A stretch of 64,000 nucleotides of DNA. It comes from Mesorhizobium sp. WSM4904. GTDB lineage: Bacteria; Pseudomonadota; Alphaproteobacteria; Rhizobiales; Rhizobiaceae. The position numbers and the translations under genes were made by a program. The notes beneath the pieces are model-generated. The model was not told the DNA's origin. It searched no databases and worked only from the letters and a program-made list of their open reading frames with translations. Location of the stretch: the NCBI RefSeq assembly GCF_029674545.1, contig NZ_CP121354.1, forward strand, positions 6,395,001 to 6,459,000, read 5' to 3'. Positions 35,232 to 44,198 of this stretch are shown piece by piece. Positions within the stretch are counted from its first letter, which is position 1; each line of letters starts with the position of its first letter.

Positions 35232-36329
35232 ATGCTGACAAATCTTACCCGCAGAACATTGATGAAAGGCGCGGCCGCCTCTGGGCTCGTCGCGGCGGTG
35301 GGCGGCCGCGCGCTTGCCGCCGACGAACCTCTGGGCATCGTGCTCGTGGTCCCGTCGCCGGTCGGCGATGTCGGCTGGGGCCGTGCGCTCGCCGACGGAC
35401 TTGAGCCTGTGAAGGCTGCCTACGGCGACAAGGTGAAGGTAACCATCATCGAGAACATACAGGAAGGACCCGACGCCGACCGGATCATGAACAAGGCGGT
35501 CGCCGACGGGAACAAGTTCCTGGTCGCCGGCTCCTTCGGCTATCAGAACGGCGCCCTGCAGATCGCGCGCCGCAATCCCGACGTAACCGTGCTGCACGCT
35601 TCCGGTTTCCAGGTGGCGCCGAACTTCTCGCCCTTCGCGGCCCAATATTCCCAGGGTACCTACCTTATGGGCATGGCGGCAGCCGCGCTTTCGAAGACTG
35701 GCAAGCTCGGCTCGGTCTCTGCCTTCGCCATTCCCGAGCTGATCACCTCCATCAACGCTTTCACGCTGGGAGCGCAGGCGGTGAAGCCCGATGTCGAGGT
35801 TTCAGTCGTATGGGTGAACTCCTGGTTCGATCCGGCCAAGGAGCAGGAGGCCGCCAAGGCGCTGCTAGCGCAGAAATGCGACGTGATCTTCTCCAACGCG
35901 CAGGACACACCCTCCGTCGTCTCGGCCTGCGAAGAGGCCGGCGTCCCCGCCTTCAACCTCAACTCGTCGATGAAGAAATACGCGCCCAAAAACTACCTCG
36001 GCTGCGTGGCGACCGACTGGTCGCCCTTCTTCAAGGCCTCGGTCGACGCCCACATCGCCGGCACCTTCAAGGGCGCAAACGCTTTCCTGGGTGTCGGCGA
36101 CAAGGTGGTCGAGGTCGTTGACTGGAACCCGGGAATCCCGGCCGACATGATGGCCAGGATCAAGGACGTTGAAGCCAAGATCGCCGACGGCAGCTTCTCG
36201 CCCTTTACCGGTCCGATCGTCAAGGCCGACGGCAGCGAGGGCGTGCCCGCCGGCAAGACGATGACCGGGGCCGAGATCGTTGCCATGGACTGGCACGTCA
36301 AGGGTGTCACCACGCCGCTGCCCAAGTGA
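35232..36329 (+). CDS. BMP family ABC transporter substrate-binding protein
   Basis: A 365-residue periplasmic binding protein of the BMP/PnrA (basic membrane lipoprotein) family, which binds nucleosides and purine-like ligands. The N-terminal signal has a twin-arginine motif (TRRTLMKGAAASG), so export may use Tat. Family features: SPVGDVGWGRALADGLE, GSFGYQNGALQIARRNPDV, and the C-terminal DVEAKIADGSFSPFTGPI. It overlaps the ATPase gene by 4 bases. It is the ligand-capturing part of a four-gene importer. Confidence 0.92.
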   Translation: MLTNLTRRTLMKGAAASGLVAAVGGRALAADEPLGIVLVVPSPVGDVGWGRALADGLEPVKAAYGDKVKVTIIENIQEGPDADRIMNKAVADGNKFLVAGSFGYQNGALQIARRNPDVTVLHASGFQVAPNFSPFAAQYSQGTYLMGMAAAALSKTGKLGSVSAFAIPELITSINAFTLGAQAVKPDVEVSVVWVNSWFDPAKEQEAAKALLAQKCDVIFSNAQDTPSVVSACEEAGVPAFNLNSSMKKYAPKNYLGCVATDWSPFFKASVDAHIAGTFKGANAFLGVGDKVVEVVDWNPGIPADMMARIKDVEAKIADGSFSPFTGPIVKADGSEGVPAGKTMTGAEIVAMDWHVKGVTTPLPK

Positions 36330-37855
36330 CCGTGACCGTCCCGCTCCTGTCGCTGCGCGGCATCTCGAAGAGCTACGGCCAGATCCATGCCAATCGAGAC
36401 ATCGATCTGGATGTGGCTCCACGCTCGATCCATGCGATCCTCGGGGAAAACGGAGCGGGCAAGTCGACGCTGATGAAGCTGATCTACGGCGTCGAGCAGC
36501 CGGACGCCGGAATGGCGACCTGGAAAGGAGCCCCCCTGGCCCTCGCTTCCCCCGCGGATGCAAGGCGCAAGGGGATCGGCATGGTCTTCCAACATTTCTC
36601 CTTGTTCGAAACACTGACGGTGGTGGAGAACATCCGCCTGGTCGTGCCCAAGGGCAAATCGGATCTCGCGGAATGCATCCGTGCGCTCGGCCGCGACTTC
36701 GGACTCGAGGTCGATCCGCTTGCCCATGTGCACGCGCTCTCGGTGGGAGAACGGCAACGGGTGGAGATCATTCGCTGCCTGATGGCCGAACCCCAGCTCC
36801 TGATCCTCGACGAACCGACCTCCGTCCTGCCGCCGCAATCGGTGAACAAGCTGTTCGAGACTTTGCGGCGGCTGCGCGACAGCGGCGTTTCGATCCTGTT
36901 CATCTCGCACAAGCTGGACGAGATCCGGGCGGTTTGCGACCGAGCGACCATCCTGCGCGGCGGTCGCGTCACCGGCCATGTGGACCCGCGCGACCATGAC
37001 GCGCACGACCTCGCCCGCATGATGATCGGCCGCGACATGCCGCAGCCCATGCCGGCGTTGGCGCATTCCGGCGGCGAAAAGCGCCTCGAAGTCGTGGGCC
37101 TGGACCACCAGCCTGACGATCCCTTCGCCGTGCCGCTTTGCGACGTCAACCTGACGGTGCGTGCCGGTGAGATCCTCGGCATAGCGGGCATATCGGGCAA
37201 CGGGCAGAGCGAACTCGCGGCGCTGATCTCGGGCGAAACGGTGCTGCCGCGCGAAAAGTCCAATTGCATCTACATGATGGGAAAGGATGTCGGCGCGCTC
37301 GATACGGCCGCCCGCCGCCGGCTGGGCTTCGCTTTCGTTCCGGAGGAACGGCTCGGCCGCGGCGCGGTGCCGGAAATGTCGCTCGTCCTCAACAGCCTTC
37401 TGACCGCCCATCCGTTCGGCCTGGTGAAACGCGGCCTTGTCGACACAGCTCGCGCGAAGGCTTTCACCGAGACCTGCATCCGGCAATACGACGTGCGCAC
37501 GCCCGGTTCCGAAGCGGAGGCCAACGCGCTTTCAGGGGGCAATCTGCAAAAGTTCATCGTCGGCCGCGAGATCATGCTGTCGCCGAAATTGCTTTTCGTG
37601 GCGCAACCCACCTGGGGCGTGGACATCGGCGCAGCCTCCGCCATCCGCCGGCGCCTTGTCGCCCTGCGCAACGAAGGCATGGGCATCCTCGTCATCTCGG
37701 AGGAGCTGGAGGAACTGTTCGAACTCTGCGATTCGATCCAGGTGATCCATCAGGGCTGGCTGAGCCCGCCGCTGGTGACGCGCGACACCAAACCCGAGGA
37801 GATTGGCCGCTACATGATCGGCGCGCATTCAACGGCCAGGAAGGTTCCGGCATGA
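36326..37855 (+). CDS. ABC transporter ATPase, nucleoside/BMP type
   Basis: A 509-residue duplicated ATPase of the YufO/NupO/RbsA kind. First half: Walker A GENGAGKST, signature LSVGERQRVE, Walker B LLILDEPTSVL. Second half: degenerate Walker A GISGNGQSEL and signature LSGGNLQKF, normal for this class. The GTG start overlaps the binding-protein stop (GTGA) and the end overlaps the permease start (ATGA). It powers uptake through the two permeases. Confidence 0.93.
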   Translation: MTVTVPLLSLRGISKSYGQIHANRDIDLDVAPRSIHAILGENGAGKSTLMKLIYGVEQPDAGMATWKGAPLALASPADARRKGIGMVFQHFSLFETLTVVENIRLVVPKGKSDLAECIRALGRDFGLEVDPLAHVHALSVGERQRVEIIRCLMAEPQLLILDEPTSVLPPQSVNKLFETLRRLRDSGVSILFISHKLDEIRAVCDRATILRGGRVTGHVDPRDHDAHDLARMMIGRDMPQPMPALAHSGGEKRLEVVGLDHQPDDPFAVPLCDVNLTVRAGEILGIAGISGNGQSELAALISGETVLPREKSNCIYMMGKDVGALDTAARRRLGFAFVPEERLGRGAVPEMSLVLNSLLTAHPFGLVKRGLVDTARAKAFTETCIRQYDVRTPGSEAEANALSGGNLQKFIVGREIMLSPKLLFVAQPTWGVDIGAASAIRRRLVALRNEGMGILVISEELEELFELCDSIQVIHQGWLSPPLVTRDTKPEEIGRYMIGAHSTARKVPA

Positions 37856-38952
37856 GCGCTCTTTCCAGGCCGTTCCTTCCGGTTTTGGTTCGCCGGGAGC
37901 ATGCCTCGCTTACCGTGAAGCTGGTCGCCCCGCCCGTGGCGCTCGGCGTGGCGACACTCCTCAATCTCGGGCTCTACCTCCTGATGGGCCGCGATCCGGT
38001 CTCTATTTTCCACGCGATGCTTCTGGAGCCTTTCCTGTCCTGGGCCTCGTTCTCGGAAGTTCTGCTGAAGACGGGGCCGCTCCTGCTGATCGCGCAGGGG
38101 CTTGCTATCGGCTTTCGCACAAAGGTCTTCAACATCGGCGCCGAGGGTCAGTTCATCCTCGGCGCGATCTTCGCATCCGCCATTCCCATCTGGTTCCCGC
38201 AGGCAACGGGCCAGTGGATCTGGCCATCCATGCTGGTCATCGGCGCGCTGGGCGGCGCGCTGTGGGCGTCGCTAACGGCCTTCTGGCGCGTGAAGCTCAA
38301 CGCAAACGAGATTCTCGTGTCGCTCATGCTGGCGCTCGTTGCCGCGCAATTGCTCAACTATCTGCTTCTCGGCCCCTGGAAGGATCCGAATGGCTTCAAT
38401 TTCCCGCAATCGGTGATGTTCCAGTTTGACGCGATGGTGCCGATCCTGATCCCCGGCACCCGCGTCAACGTCTCGCTGCTTGTCGCCTGCGCCTTCTCCC
38501 TCGCGGCCTGGGTGTTCATGCAGAGGAGTTTCGCGGGTTACAAGCTGCAGGTCGGCGGCCTCGCGCCGCGCGCCGCCGGATACGCTGGCTTCAACGAAGG
38601 ACGCGCGATCTGGCTTTCGCTCCTCGTCGGTGGCTTCGCGGCAGGCCTCGCCGGTGCGGCCGAGGTGGCCGGGCCGCTCGGACAGCTGCAGCGCTCCATC
38701 TCGACCGGCTACGGCTATGCCGCCATCATCGTCGCCTATCTCGGGGGCCTTCACCCGGTCGGCATCGTCTTTTCCGCGTTGCTCATGGCGGCCCTCTATA
38801 TCGGTGGCGATAACGCCATGGTCTCGGCAAATCTGCCGGTCGCTGCGGTCAGGGTCTTCCAGGGCAGCCTGCTGCTTGCCTATCTTGTCGCCATCGCCTT
38901 CGTCCGCTATCGGCTCGAATGGCGCCATGCCGCCCACGGAAGCACGCCATGA
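37852..38952 (+). CDS. ABC transporter permease, nucleoside/BMP type (first)
   Basis: A 366-residue inner membrane protein of the YufP/BranchPerm (LivH-like) family. It has about 9-10 helices and the conserved cytoplasmic coupling region KVFNIGAEGQFILGA, plus LNANEILVSLMLALVA. It pairs with the permease at 38949, overlapped by 4 bases. Together they form the channel of the importer. Confidence 0.92.
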   Translation: MSALSRPFLPVLVRREHASLTVKLVAPPVALGVATLLNLGLYLLMGRDPVSIFHAMLLEPFLSWASFSEVLLKTGPLLLIAQGLAIGFRTKVFNIGAEGQFILGAIFASAIPIWFPQATGQWIWPSMLVIGALGGALWASLTAFWRVKLNANEILVSLMLALVAAQLLNYLLLGPWKDPNGFNFPQSVMFQFDAMVPILIPGTRVNVSLLVACAFSLAAWVFMQRSFAGYKLQVGGLAPRAAGYAGFNEGRAIWLSLLVGGFAAGLAGAAEVAGPLGQLQRSISTGYGYAAIIVAYLGGLHPVGIVFSALLMAALYIGGDNAMVSANLPVAAVRVFQGSLLLAYLVAIAFVRYRLEWRHAAHGSTP

Positions 38953-39860
38953 ACGCCGTGGAATTCATCCTCGCCGGGATGTTGGCGGCGGCTACGCCGT
39001 TCCTTCTGGCGGCGCTCGGCGAACTGGTGGCCGAGCGCGCCGGGGTCCTCAATCTCGGTGTGGAGGGCCTGATGGCCCTCGGCGCAGTCATCGCCTTCAT
39101 CATCGTCTATCAAGGCGGCGGGCATCTCCTGGGTTTCCTCGCCGCTGGTCTCGCCAGCGCCGCTCTTTCCCTTGTCTTTGCCGTCGCGGCGCTGGGATTC
39201 CGGGCGAACCAAGTTGCGACAGGCCTCGCCATAGGCATCCTCGGCCAGGGCCTTTCGGCGCTGTTCGGCAAGAGCTTTGAGAGCCTCACGGTCAAGGGGC
39301 TTCCGAAACTCTCATTGCCCTGGCTTTCAGATATCCCGGTCATCGGTGGCTTGTTCACCCAAGACATTGTCGTTTGGCTTTCGCTTGCTGCGACCGTCGC
39401 CATTTGGGCGATGTTCGCCTACACCAAGACCGGCCTCGTCATCCGCGCCGTCGGCGAGAATCCCAAGGCGGCCCGTGCGCTCGGCTATCCGGTAATCGCC
39501 GTGCGCTTCGCCGCGGTCGCTTTCGGCGGCGCGTTCGCGGGTTTCGCCGGTGCCTACGCGGCCGTGGTCTACACTCCGCTCTGGGCCGATGGCATGATCG
39601 CCGGGCGCGGCTGGATAGCGATCGCGCTCGTCGTCTTCGGCACTTGGCTTACCAGCCGTATCTTCCTTGGTGCTTGCCTCTTCGGCGCCGTGTCCCTCGC
39701 AAGCCTCGCGGCCCAGACAACTGGGCTCGACGTTTCCTCGCAACTTCTATCGAGCCTACCTTATCTCGTGACAATCGTCGTGCTGGGCATCATTTCTTCG
39801 AACCGGCGTCTGCTCAAGCTCAACGGCGTGGCTTCGCTGGGAGAGCCTTTCGAACAATAG
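38949..39860 (+). CDS. ABC transporter permease, nucleoside/BMP type (second)
   Basis: A 303-residue inner membrane protein of the YufQ family, with the coupling motif GVLNLGVEGLMALGA and the late segment IRAVGENPKAARALGYPV. It is the last gene of the importer. The ATG at 38949 overlaps the previous stop. Directly after its stop the sequence changes to decayed gene fragments, so this is the edge of the intact cluster. Confidence 0.92.
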   Translation: MNAVEFILAGMLAAATPFLLAALGELVAERAGVLNLGVEGLMALGAVIAFIIVYQGGGHLLGFLAAGLASAALSLVFAVAALGFRANQVATGLAIGILGQGLSALFGKSFESLTVKGLPKLSLPWLSDIPVIGGLFTQDIVVWLSLAATVAIWAMFAYTKTGLVIRAVGENPKAARALGYPVIAVRFAAVAFGGAFAGFAGAYAAVVYTPLWADGMIAGRGWIAIALVVFGTWLTSRIFLGACLFGAVSLASLAAQTTGLDVSSQLLSSLPYLVTIVVLGIISSNRRLLKLNGVASLGEPFEQ

Positions 39861-39867
39861 TGTCGCT

Positions 39868-40034
39868 CGCCGCCCGTCGCGGGCAAAGGCCAGCGGATTG
39901 ACGCGATAGAGCGAGTGGTCGTCGACGCTCTTGATCAGCGCCTCGAATTTCGAGATGACGCGTGGGCTCCAGGCTCGCGCTTGCTCCACCTTGGTCATCT
40001 TGCTTTCGAGAAGGCGATCGTTGACTACCGTCAC
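39868..40034 (-). pseudogene. N-terminal fragment of a DUF5939 class III cyclase
   Basis: The minus-strand reading from the ATG at 40034 (ARAWSPRVISKFEALIKS, then HSLYRVNPLAFARDG) matches the N-terminus of the DUF5939 domain found before class III cyclases. The intact gene at 50897 has the parallel segment ELCRINALAFASKHG. After about 55 residues the similarity stops and the rest of the gene is missing. It is a truncated remnant abutting the permease gene. Confidence 0.7.
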
Positions 40035-40188
40035 GCCGGTTCCTCAAACCTGCCTCGCGACAGCCTACTAAAAAACCAGCGCGATGCGAATGGACTGACT
40101 TTCCTTGTTGTACGACAGTCTTGACAGAGCAGTGCTGCCATCCGATGCCGTTATGCGTTTTCGAGGTTCCGAAGCTGGATGATCCAAG

Positions 40189-40359
40189 ATTATGCTCCCA
40201 TAAGCGTTGTGGTACCGATGGCCAATGCAAACCATCGGCGCAACGCTTGCCGGCATCCGCCGGCAGATCTACCTGGCACTGGATATAGTCGTAGTGGACG
40301 ACGGGATCGAGGGACGGATCGGGTTCGACGGCCTATGCCAGGCGCAGGAGACTGTTTGA
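40189..40359 (+). pseudogene. Frameshifted GT2 glycosyltransferase fragment
   Basis: One frame reads YAPISVVVPMANA (start of a GT2 domain). The homology then continues in another frame as QTIGATLAGIRRQIYLALD followed by IVVVDDG, reaching a stop at 40357. A frameshift near 40228 splits the two halves, and the body of the enzyme is absent. The intact trifunctional GT2 protein starts 97 bases further on, so this may be the relic of an older or duplicated copy. Confidence 0.7.
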
Positions 40360-40455
40360 ACGCAGCGTCCCTGAAAGCCGTTTCTTTGGCAGGAAATCGC
40401 CGGCTATGTTTCGGTACTCTTGTTCTACCTTCGAAGCAGGCGCGGGTAAGACGGC

Positions 40456-43383
40456 GTGGCGCATAGTCCCTTGGTTTCAATCGTGGTTCCTGCGCACAAC
40501 GCCGAGGCAACGCTGGCGCGCGCACTCGATAGCCTGCTCGATCAGGAAATGGTGGATTGGGAGGCGATCATCATCGACGACGCCTCCACTGACCGCACGC
40601 CCGCGATCATCGCGGGTTATGTGGAGCACGATGCACGATTTCGGACATTGGGGTCTTGCGGGCATAGCGCCGCCGCCGGGCGCAATTGCGGGATTCCCAC
40701 AGCGCGCGGTCGCTGGCTCATGTTTCTGGATGCGGACGATTGGGTAGATGCCAGCTTTCTTGCGAAAATGCTGGCTGCGCTGAAAACCGCTCCCGATGCA
40801 GTGGCCGCCTATTGCGGCTCTCGGCGCATGATGCCCGATGGCGAACTCACCCCGTCGAGCATCGCAACGGAAGTTGCGATCCAGCCCTTCGAAACATTCG
40901 CCCGCCGCTGTGCCGTCGGCACGCACGCGCTGCTGGTCGACCGGGAGACGATTGTCGAGTTGGGCGGTTTCGATGTGTCGCTGCGCACTTGCGAGGACTG
41001 GGACCTGTGGCAGCGCCTCGCGCGTCTCGGCAAACGTTGGCTGATGGTCGACGAGCCGCTCGCTTTCCATCGGACCAGCCCCAACTCACTCACCCGCAAT
41101 TCCACGCAGATGCTGGTAGATGCGGAAATCGTGATCGCCCGCGGCTTTTCTCCTGATCCCAGGGTCAAGCACCCAGCATCGGCTCACGCCAATGGAGCGA
41201 TCGAGGCGAACGGCACCGCTGCCGAAGCGCTCGCGTGGTTCGCGTTGTGGAACTCCGCGTCGGATTGTGGCCGCGGCTTGCGCTCGATCAACCCGCAGTT
41301 CCTGCGCGCGCTCCCGGCAGGACGTAAGTGGGCGCGTGAGATCGCCAAGGTGGCCTTTGATGGTCTTATGGTAGGAAGCCTGTCGGTGCCGACGCAACTG
41401 GCTGCCAGGTGGGACAGGTTCGCCGGCCCTCTCACCGAGTTGATTGCCGACCTCGGCAAGGTCTGGGACGATCCCATAGCGTGCCGCCGCGTCCAGTATC
41501 ACCTTGATCAAATGCTTCTCGACTGCGACGACCTTGCCGCGCCGCGCAGACTGGCGCGGATACTCGGAATTCGCGTCGACGCCAGAAATCCGATCTCGAT
41601 CGAACTTCCGGAGGGGATCGATCAAATCTATGCCGGTCTGATGATGGATGGCCGGATCGAGGCTCGCGTGCAGTTCGCCGCGCTCGGGACAGTGACCAGG
41701 CGTCATTGGATTGAATTGATCTCCAATCTCGTGCCTCCAGAGCGGCTTGCACGGGGCGCCGGTGCCGACACGTCGAACATGTTTGCAGCCGAGGCATCGG
41801 CGTCTATGGCGGGACACCGGTCTGATCCGGACAGCCACTTCGGCGAGCTTGCGCGATTGGCAGCGGAAGCGCAGAGGCTTGTTCGCTCGAGCGCCGAACC
41901 GGCAGAGCCTCTTGCCGCGCCGCGCCGCAAACCGGCCGCTGACGACCGTGACGATGATCGCACGTCGTTTTGGGATCGCCATTTCGCGACCGAGGATCCA
42001 TGGAAATACGGTTCGCCCTATGAGCAGGAAAAATATGAGCGCCAGCTCCAAATTCTGCCCGCCGGTCCCATCGGACGGGCGCTTGAGCTGGCCTGCGCGG
42101 AGGGCCACTTCACGCGGCAGCTGGCGCCGCGCGTGGGCCATTTGACCGCGACTGACATCTCCGCCGTCGCCATCGGGCGCGCGCGCGCGCGATGCAGCAA
42201 TCTGCCGAATGTCGAGTTCGGCGTGCTGGATCTCGCTGCGGACACGCTGCCGGGTGAGATGAATCTGATCGTCTGTTCGGAAGTGCTCTACTACCTGGAC
42301 GATCTCGCCGAGTTGCGGCGCGTCGCCAAGAAACTCGTTGAGGCGCTGGCGCCTGGCGGCAGTCTCATCGGCGCACACGCATTCGTGCTCCGAGATAATG
42401 TTGAAAGGACAGGCTTCGACTGGAACACATTCGGTGCACAGGCGATCTTAGAGACGTTGGCAGCGACCGAAGGCCTCGTCCTCGAGCAATCGATCCAGAC
42501 CGAGCTCTATCGCATAGACCGCTTCCGGCGCCTGTCACCAGACGACGTTGCGACGGAACCGATGATTGATCATGTGCCAATCCGTGCGCCCATCGGTATT
42601 GGAGTCGCGCGAAATATCGTCTGGGGCGGAGCGCGGGCGTTGCGCCGCGACGTCGCACGTAGCGAGCGGCGGCAGCGTATCCCTGTCCTCATGTATCACG
42701 GCGTCTCCGATGATGGTCCGGCCGCCCTCGCCCGTTTTCGGCTCACGCCCGCCGCGTTCGACGGCCAGATGGCCTGGCTGCGCGCCAATGGCTTTCACGC
42801 GATTATGTCCGAGCAGCTGGAATGGTACATCGCCAACCGTCAACCTTTCGTTGGCCGCCCAGTGCTCATCACGTTCGATGACGGCTTCCAGAACTTTGCC
42901 GACCATGCCTGGCCGATCTTGCGCGCGAACGACCTGACCGCGGAGGTGTTCCTCGTGACGGATCTTGTGGGCGAAAGTGCACGGTGGGACGCCGACAGCG
43001 GTCCGCCGACGCCGCTTATGAACGCCGGGACGGTGCGACGCCTCGCCGGCGAAGGTGCGTTCTTCGGAAGCCATCTGGCGACGCATCGCGCGATCGATGG
43101 TCTATCGAGCTCTGACTTGGCCGCCGAGCTCCTGCGCTCTCGTATGTTCATCGAACGGTGGACCGGTCGACCAACCGCGGCGTTCGCTGCACCCTTCTCT
43201 GTCACCGACCGACGGCTTGGCCGACTGGCCAAGGAGTGCGGCTATCGGATCGGCTTCGGCGGCAGACATGGGCCGGCGGACCTCGATTGCGATCCCATCG
43301 ACCTTCCGCGCATCGAGGTTCGCGGGGATCGCTCGCTCGATGACTTTGTTGCCCGTATCAAGGCCGTGCTCGAAGAGCCGTAA
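40456..43383 (+). CDS. Trifunctional glycosyltransferase / SAM methyltransferase / polysaccharide deacetylase
   Basis: A 975-residue three-domain protein. Residues about 5-230 are a GT2 glycosyltransferase (VSIVVPAHNAEATLARAL, DAD motif at 92-94, and TCEDWDLWQRL). Residues 230-500 are a linker of unknown fold. Residues about 503-695 are a class I methyltransferase resembling NodS (DPWKYGSPYEQEKYE, motif I ALELACAEGHF). Residues about 742-975 are a NodB-type deacetylase with PVLMYHGVSDDG, TFDDG (806-810) and metal ligands H873 and H877 in SHLATH. The combination would let one protein elongate, methylate and de-N-acetylate a sugar polymer. No signal or membrane helix is evident. The GTG start lacks a strong ribosome site. 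Confidence 0.9.
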   Translation: MAHSPLVSIVVPAHNAEATLARALDSLLDQEMVDWEAIIIDDASTDRTPAIIAGYVEHDARFRTLGSCGHSAAAGRNCGIPTARGRWLMFLDADDWVDASFLAKMLAALKTAPDAVAAYCGSRRMMPDGELTPSSIATEVAIQPFETFARRCAVGTHALLVDRETIVELGGFDVSLRTCEDWDLWQRLARLGKRWLMVDEPLAFHRTSPNSLTRNSTQMLVDAEIVIARGFSPDPRVKHPASAHANGAIEANGTAAEALAWFALWNSASDCGRGLRSINPQFLRALPAGRKWAREIAKVAFDGLMVGSLSVPTQLAARWDRFAGPLTELIADLGKVWDDPIACRRVQYHLDQMLLDCDDLAAPRRLARILGIRVDARNPISIELPEGIDQIYAGLMMDGRIEARVQFAALGTVTRRHWIELISNLVPPERLARGAGADTSNMFAAEASASMAGHRSDPDSHFGELARLAAEAQRLVRSSAEPAEPLAAPRRKPAADDRDDDRTSFWDRHFATEDPWKYGSPYEQEKYERQLQILPAGPIGRALELACAEGHFTRQLAPRVGHLTATDISAVAIGRARARCSNLPNVEFGVLDLAADTLPGEMNLIVCSEVLYYLDDLAELRRVAKKLVEALAPGGSLIGAHAFVLRDNVERTGFDWNTFGAQAILETLAATEGLVLEQSIQTELYRIDRFRRLSPDDVATEPMIDHVPIRAPIGIGVARNIVWGGARALRRDVARSERRQRIPVLMYHGVSDDGPAALARFRLTPAAFDGQMAWLRANGFHAIMSEQLEWYIANRQPFVGRPVLITFDDGFQNFADHAWPILRANDLTAEVFLVTDLVGESARWDADSGPPTPLMNAGTVRRLAGEGAFFGSHLATHRAIDGLSSSDLAAELLRSRMFIERWTGRPTAAFAAPFSVTDRRLGRLAKECGYRIGFGGRHGPADLDCDPIDLPRIEVRGDRSLDDFVARIKAVLEEP
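40521..40616 (+). repeat. Direct repeat copy 1 (inside the GT2 domain)
   Basis: This 96-base segment, coding for residues about 22-54 of the GT2 domain, recurs at 47644-47732 in the same orientation. The second copy has three base changes and a 7-base deletion. Confidence 0.85.
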
Positions 43384-43499
43384 ATCTCAGCAGGGTGCGT
43401 GCTGCCACGAGCGTGCGGGCCCGCCGAGGCCAATGTCTAGATTTGTGACAAATTGGTTCCGCTTTCGTTCAGTGTCCCGCCCGTCACCTCGTCGCAGGT

Positions 43500-44180
43500 C
43501 TATGGCGCGACTTGCGACACCGCCGACATCAGCTCCTGTGCGCTAGGCGCCGCGAACATGTATCGCCCGCCCTCTGGAACCTCCGTGAAGCTCCAGCGGA
43601 CGATGCCCTGCCGGTCTAGTAGGAACTGACCGATCAGTTGTCCGTGTCCCGTCGCCATCATCTGCTCGTCGGCTTCAGTCACCTCGTAATGGTCCCTCTT
43701 GTCGAGGAATTCGCTGGCCGCAAAAGGATCCATTGGACCGGGCAACTCGCCTGGTATGTCGACCCGCAAATCCTTTGCCGCTGCCATCGAAACCTTGTAC
43801 GGCCAGTTCGTCTCGTTTTCGGTGAATTCGAGATTGGGCAGTCCAAAAGCGCGATGCGAAGCGCGTTCAGGGTCGGAGGCCGCAAGCAGATTGGGCATCG
43901 GATGGTAGCGGAAATAAAGTCGCGCCCGCTCGATCGGCGTGTTGACCACCGTCAGGCTCCCCACGCCCTTTTCGCGCAGCTCCGGATCGAGCCGCGCCTG
44001 GGCGGCGATATGGCGCCGGCAAAACGCACAATGCAGACCTCGAAACAGGCCGACCAGCACGGGCTTTTGTCCGCGAAAGTCGTCAAGCGCGATCTTGCCT
44101 TCCTGGGTTATGGCGTCGAGTACCACGTTTGGCGCACGGTCGCCCGGTTGAAGCGGTACCAAGTCACTATGCGCGGACAT
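43500..44180 (-). CDS. Thioredoxin-fold AhpC/TSA family protein
   Basis: A 226-residue redoxin of the AhpC/TSA group. The redox motif is FRGLHCAFCRRH (CxxC), followed by a typical peroxiredoxin-like middle and the C-terminal GQFLLDRQGIVRWSFTEV. It is a third, more distant relative of the proteins at 5283 and 7985. The ATG at 44180 has GGGAGG 8 bases upstream. The gap to the upstream cyclase gene (same strand) is only 18 bases, so the pair is likely one transcript. Confidence 0.85.
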   Translation of the reverse strand: MSAHSDLVPLQPGDRAPNVVLDAITQEGKIALDDFRGQKPVLVGLFRGLHCAFCRRHIAAQARLDPELREKGVGSLTVVNTPIERARLYFRYHPMPNLLAASDPERASHRAFGLPNLEFTENETNWPYKVSMAAAKDLRVDIPGELPGPMDPFAASEFLDKRDHYEVTEADEQMMATGHGQLIGQFLLDRQGIVRWSFTEVPEGGRYMFAAPSAQELMSAVSQVAP

Positions 44181-44198
44181 TTCCAACCTCCCACCCGG

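Noticed and set aside
35993..37486. A 497-codon open frame on the minus strand
   Set aside because: It is antisense to the importer ATPase gene, which has all ABC motifs; the composition is typical of a shadow frame.
40456..43383. Could this be a true nodulation (nod) locus?
   Set aside because: The domains resemble NodB/NodS functions, but there is no separate nodA, nodC or nodD gene and no recognisable nod box nearby. The GT2 domain is not NodC-like and has no membrane helices.
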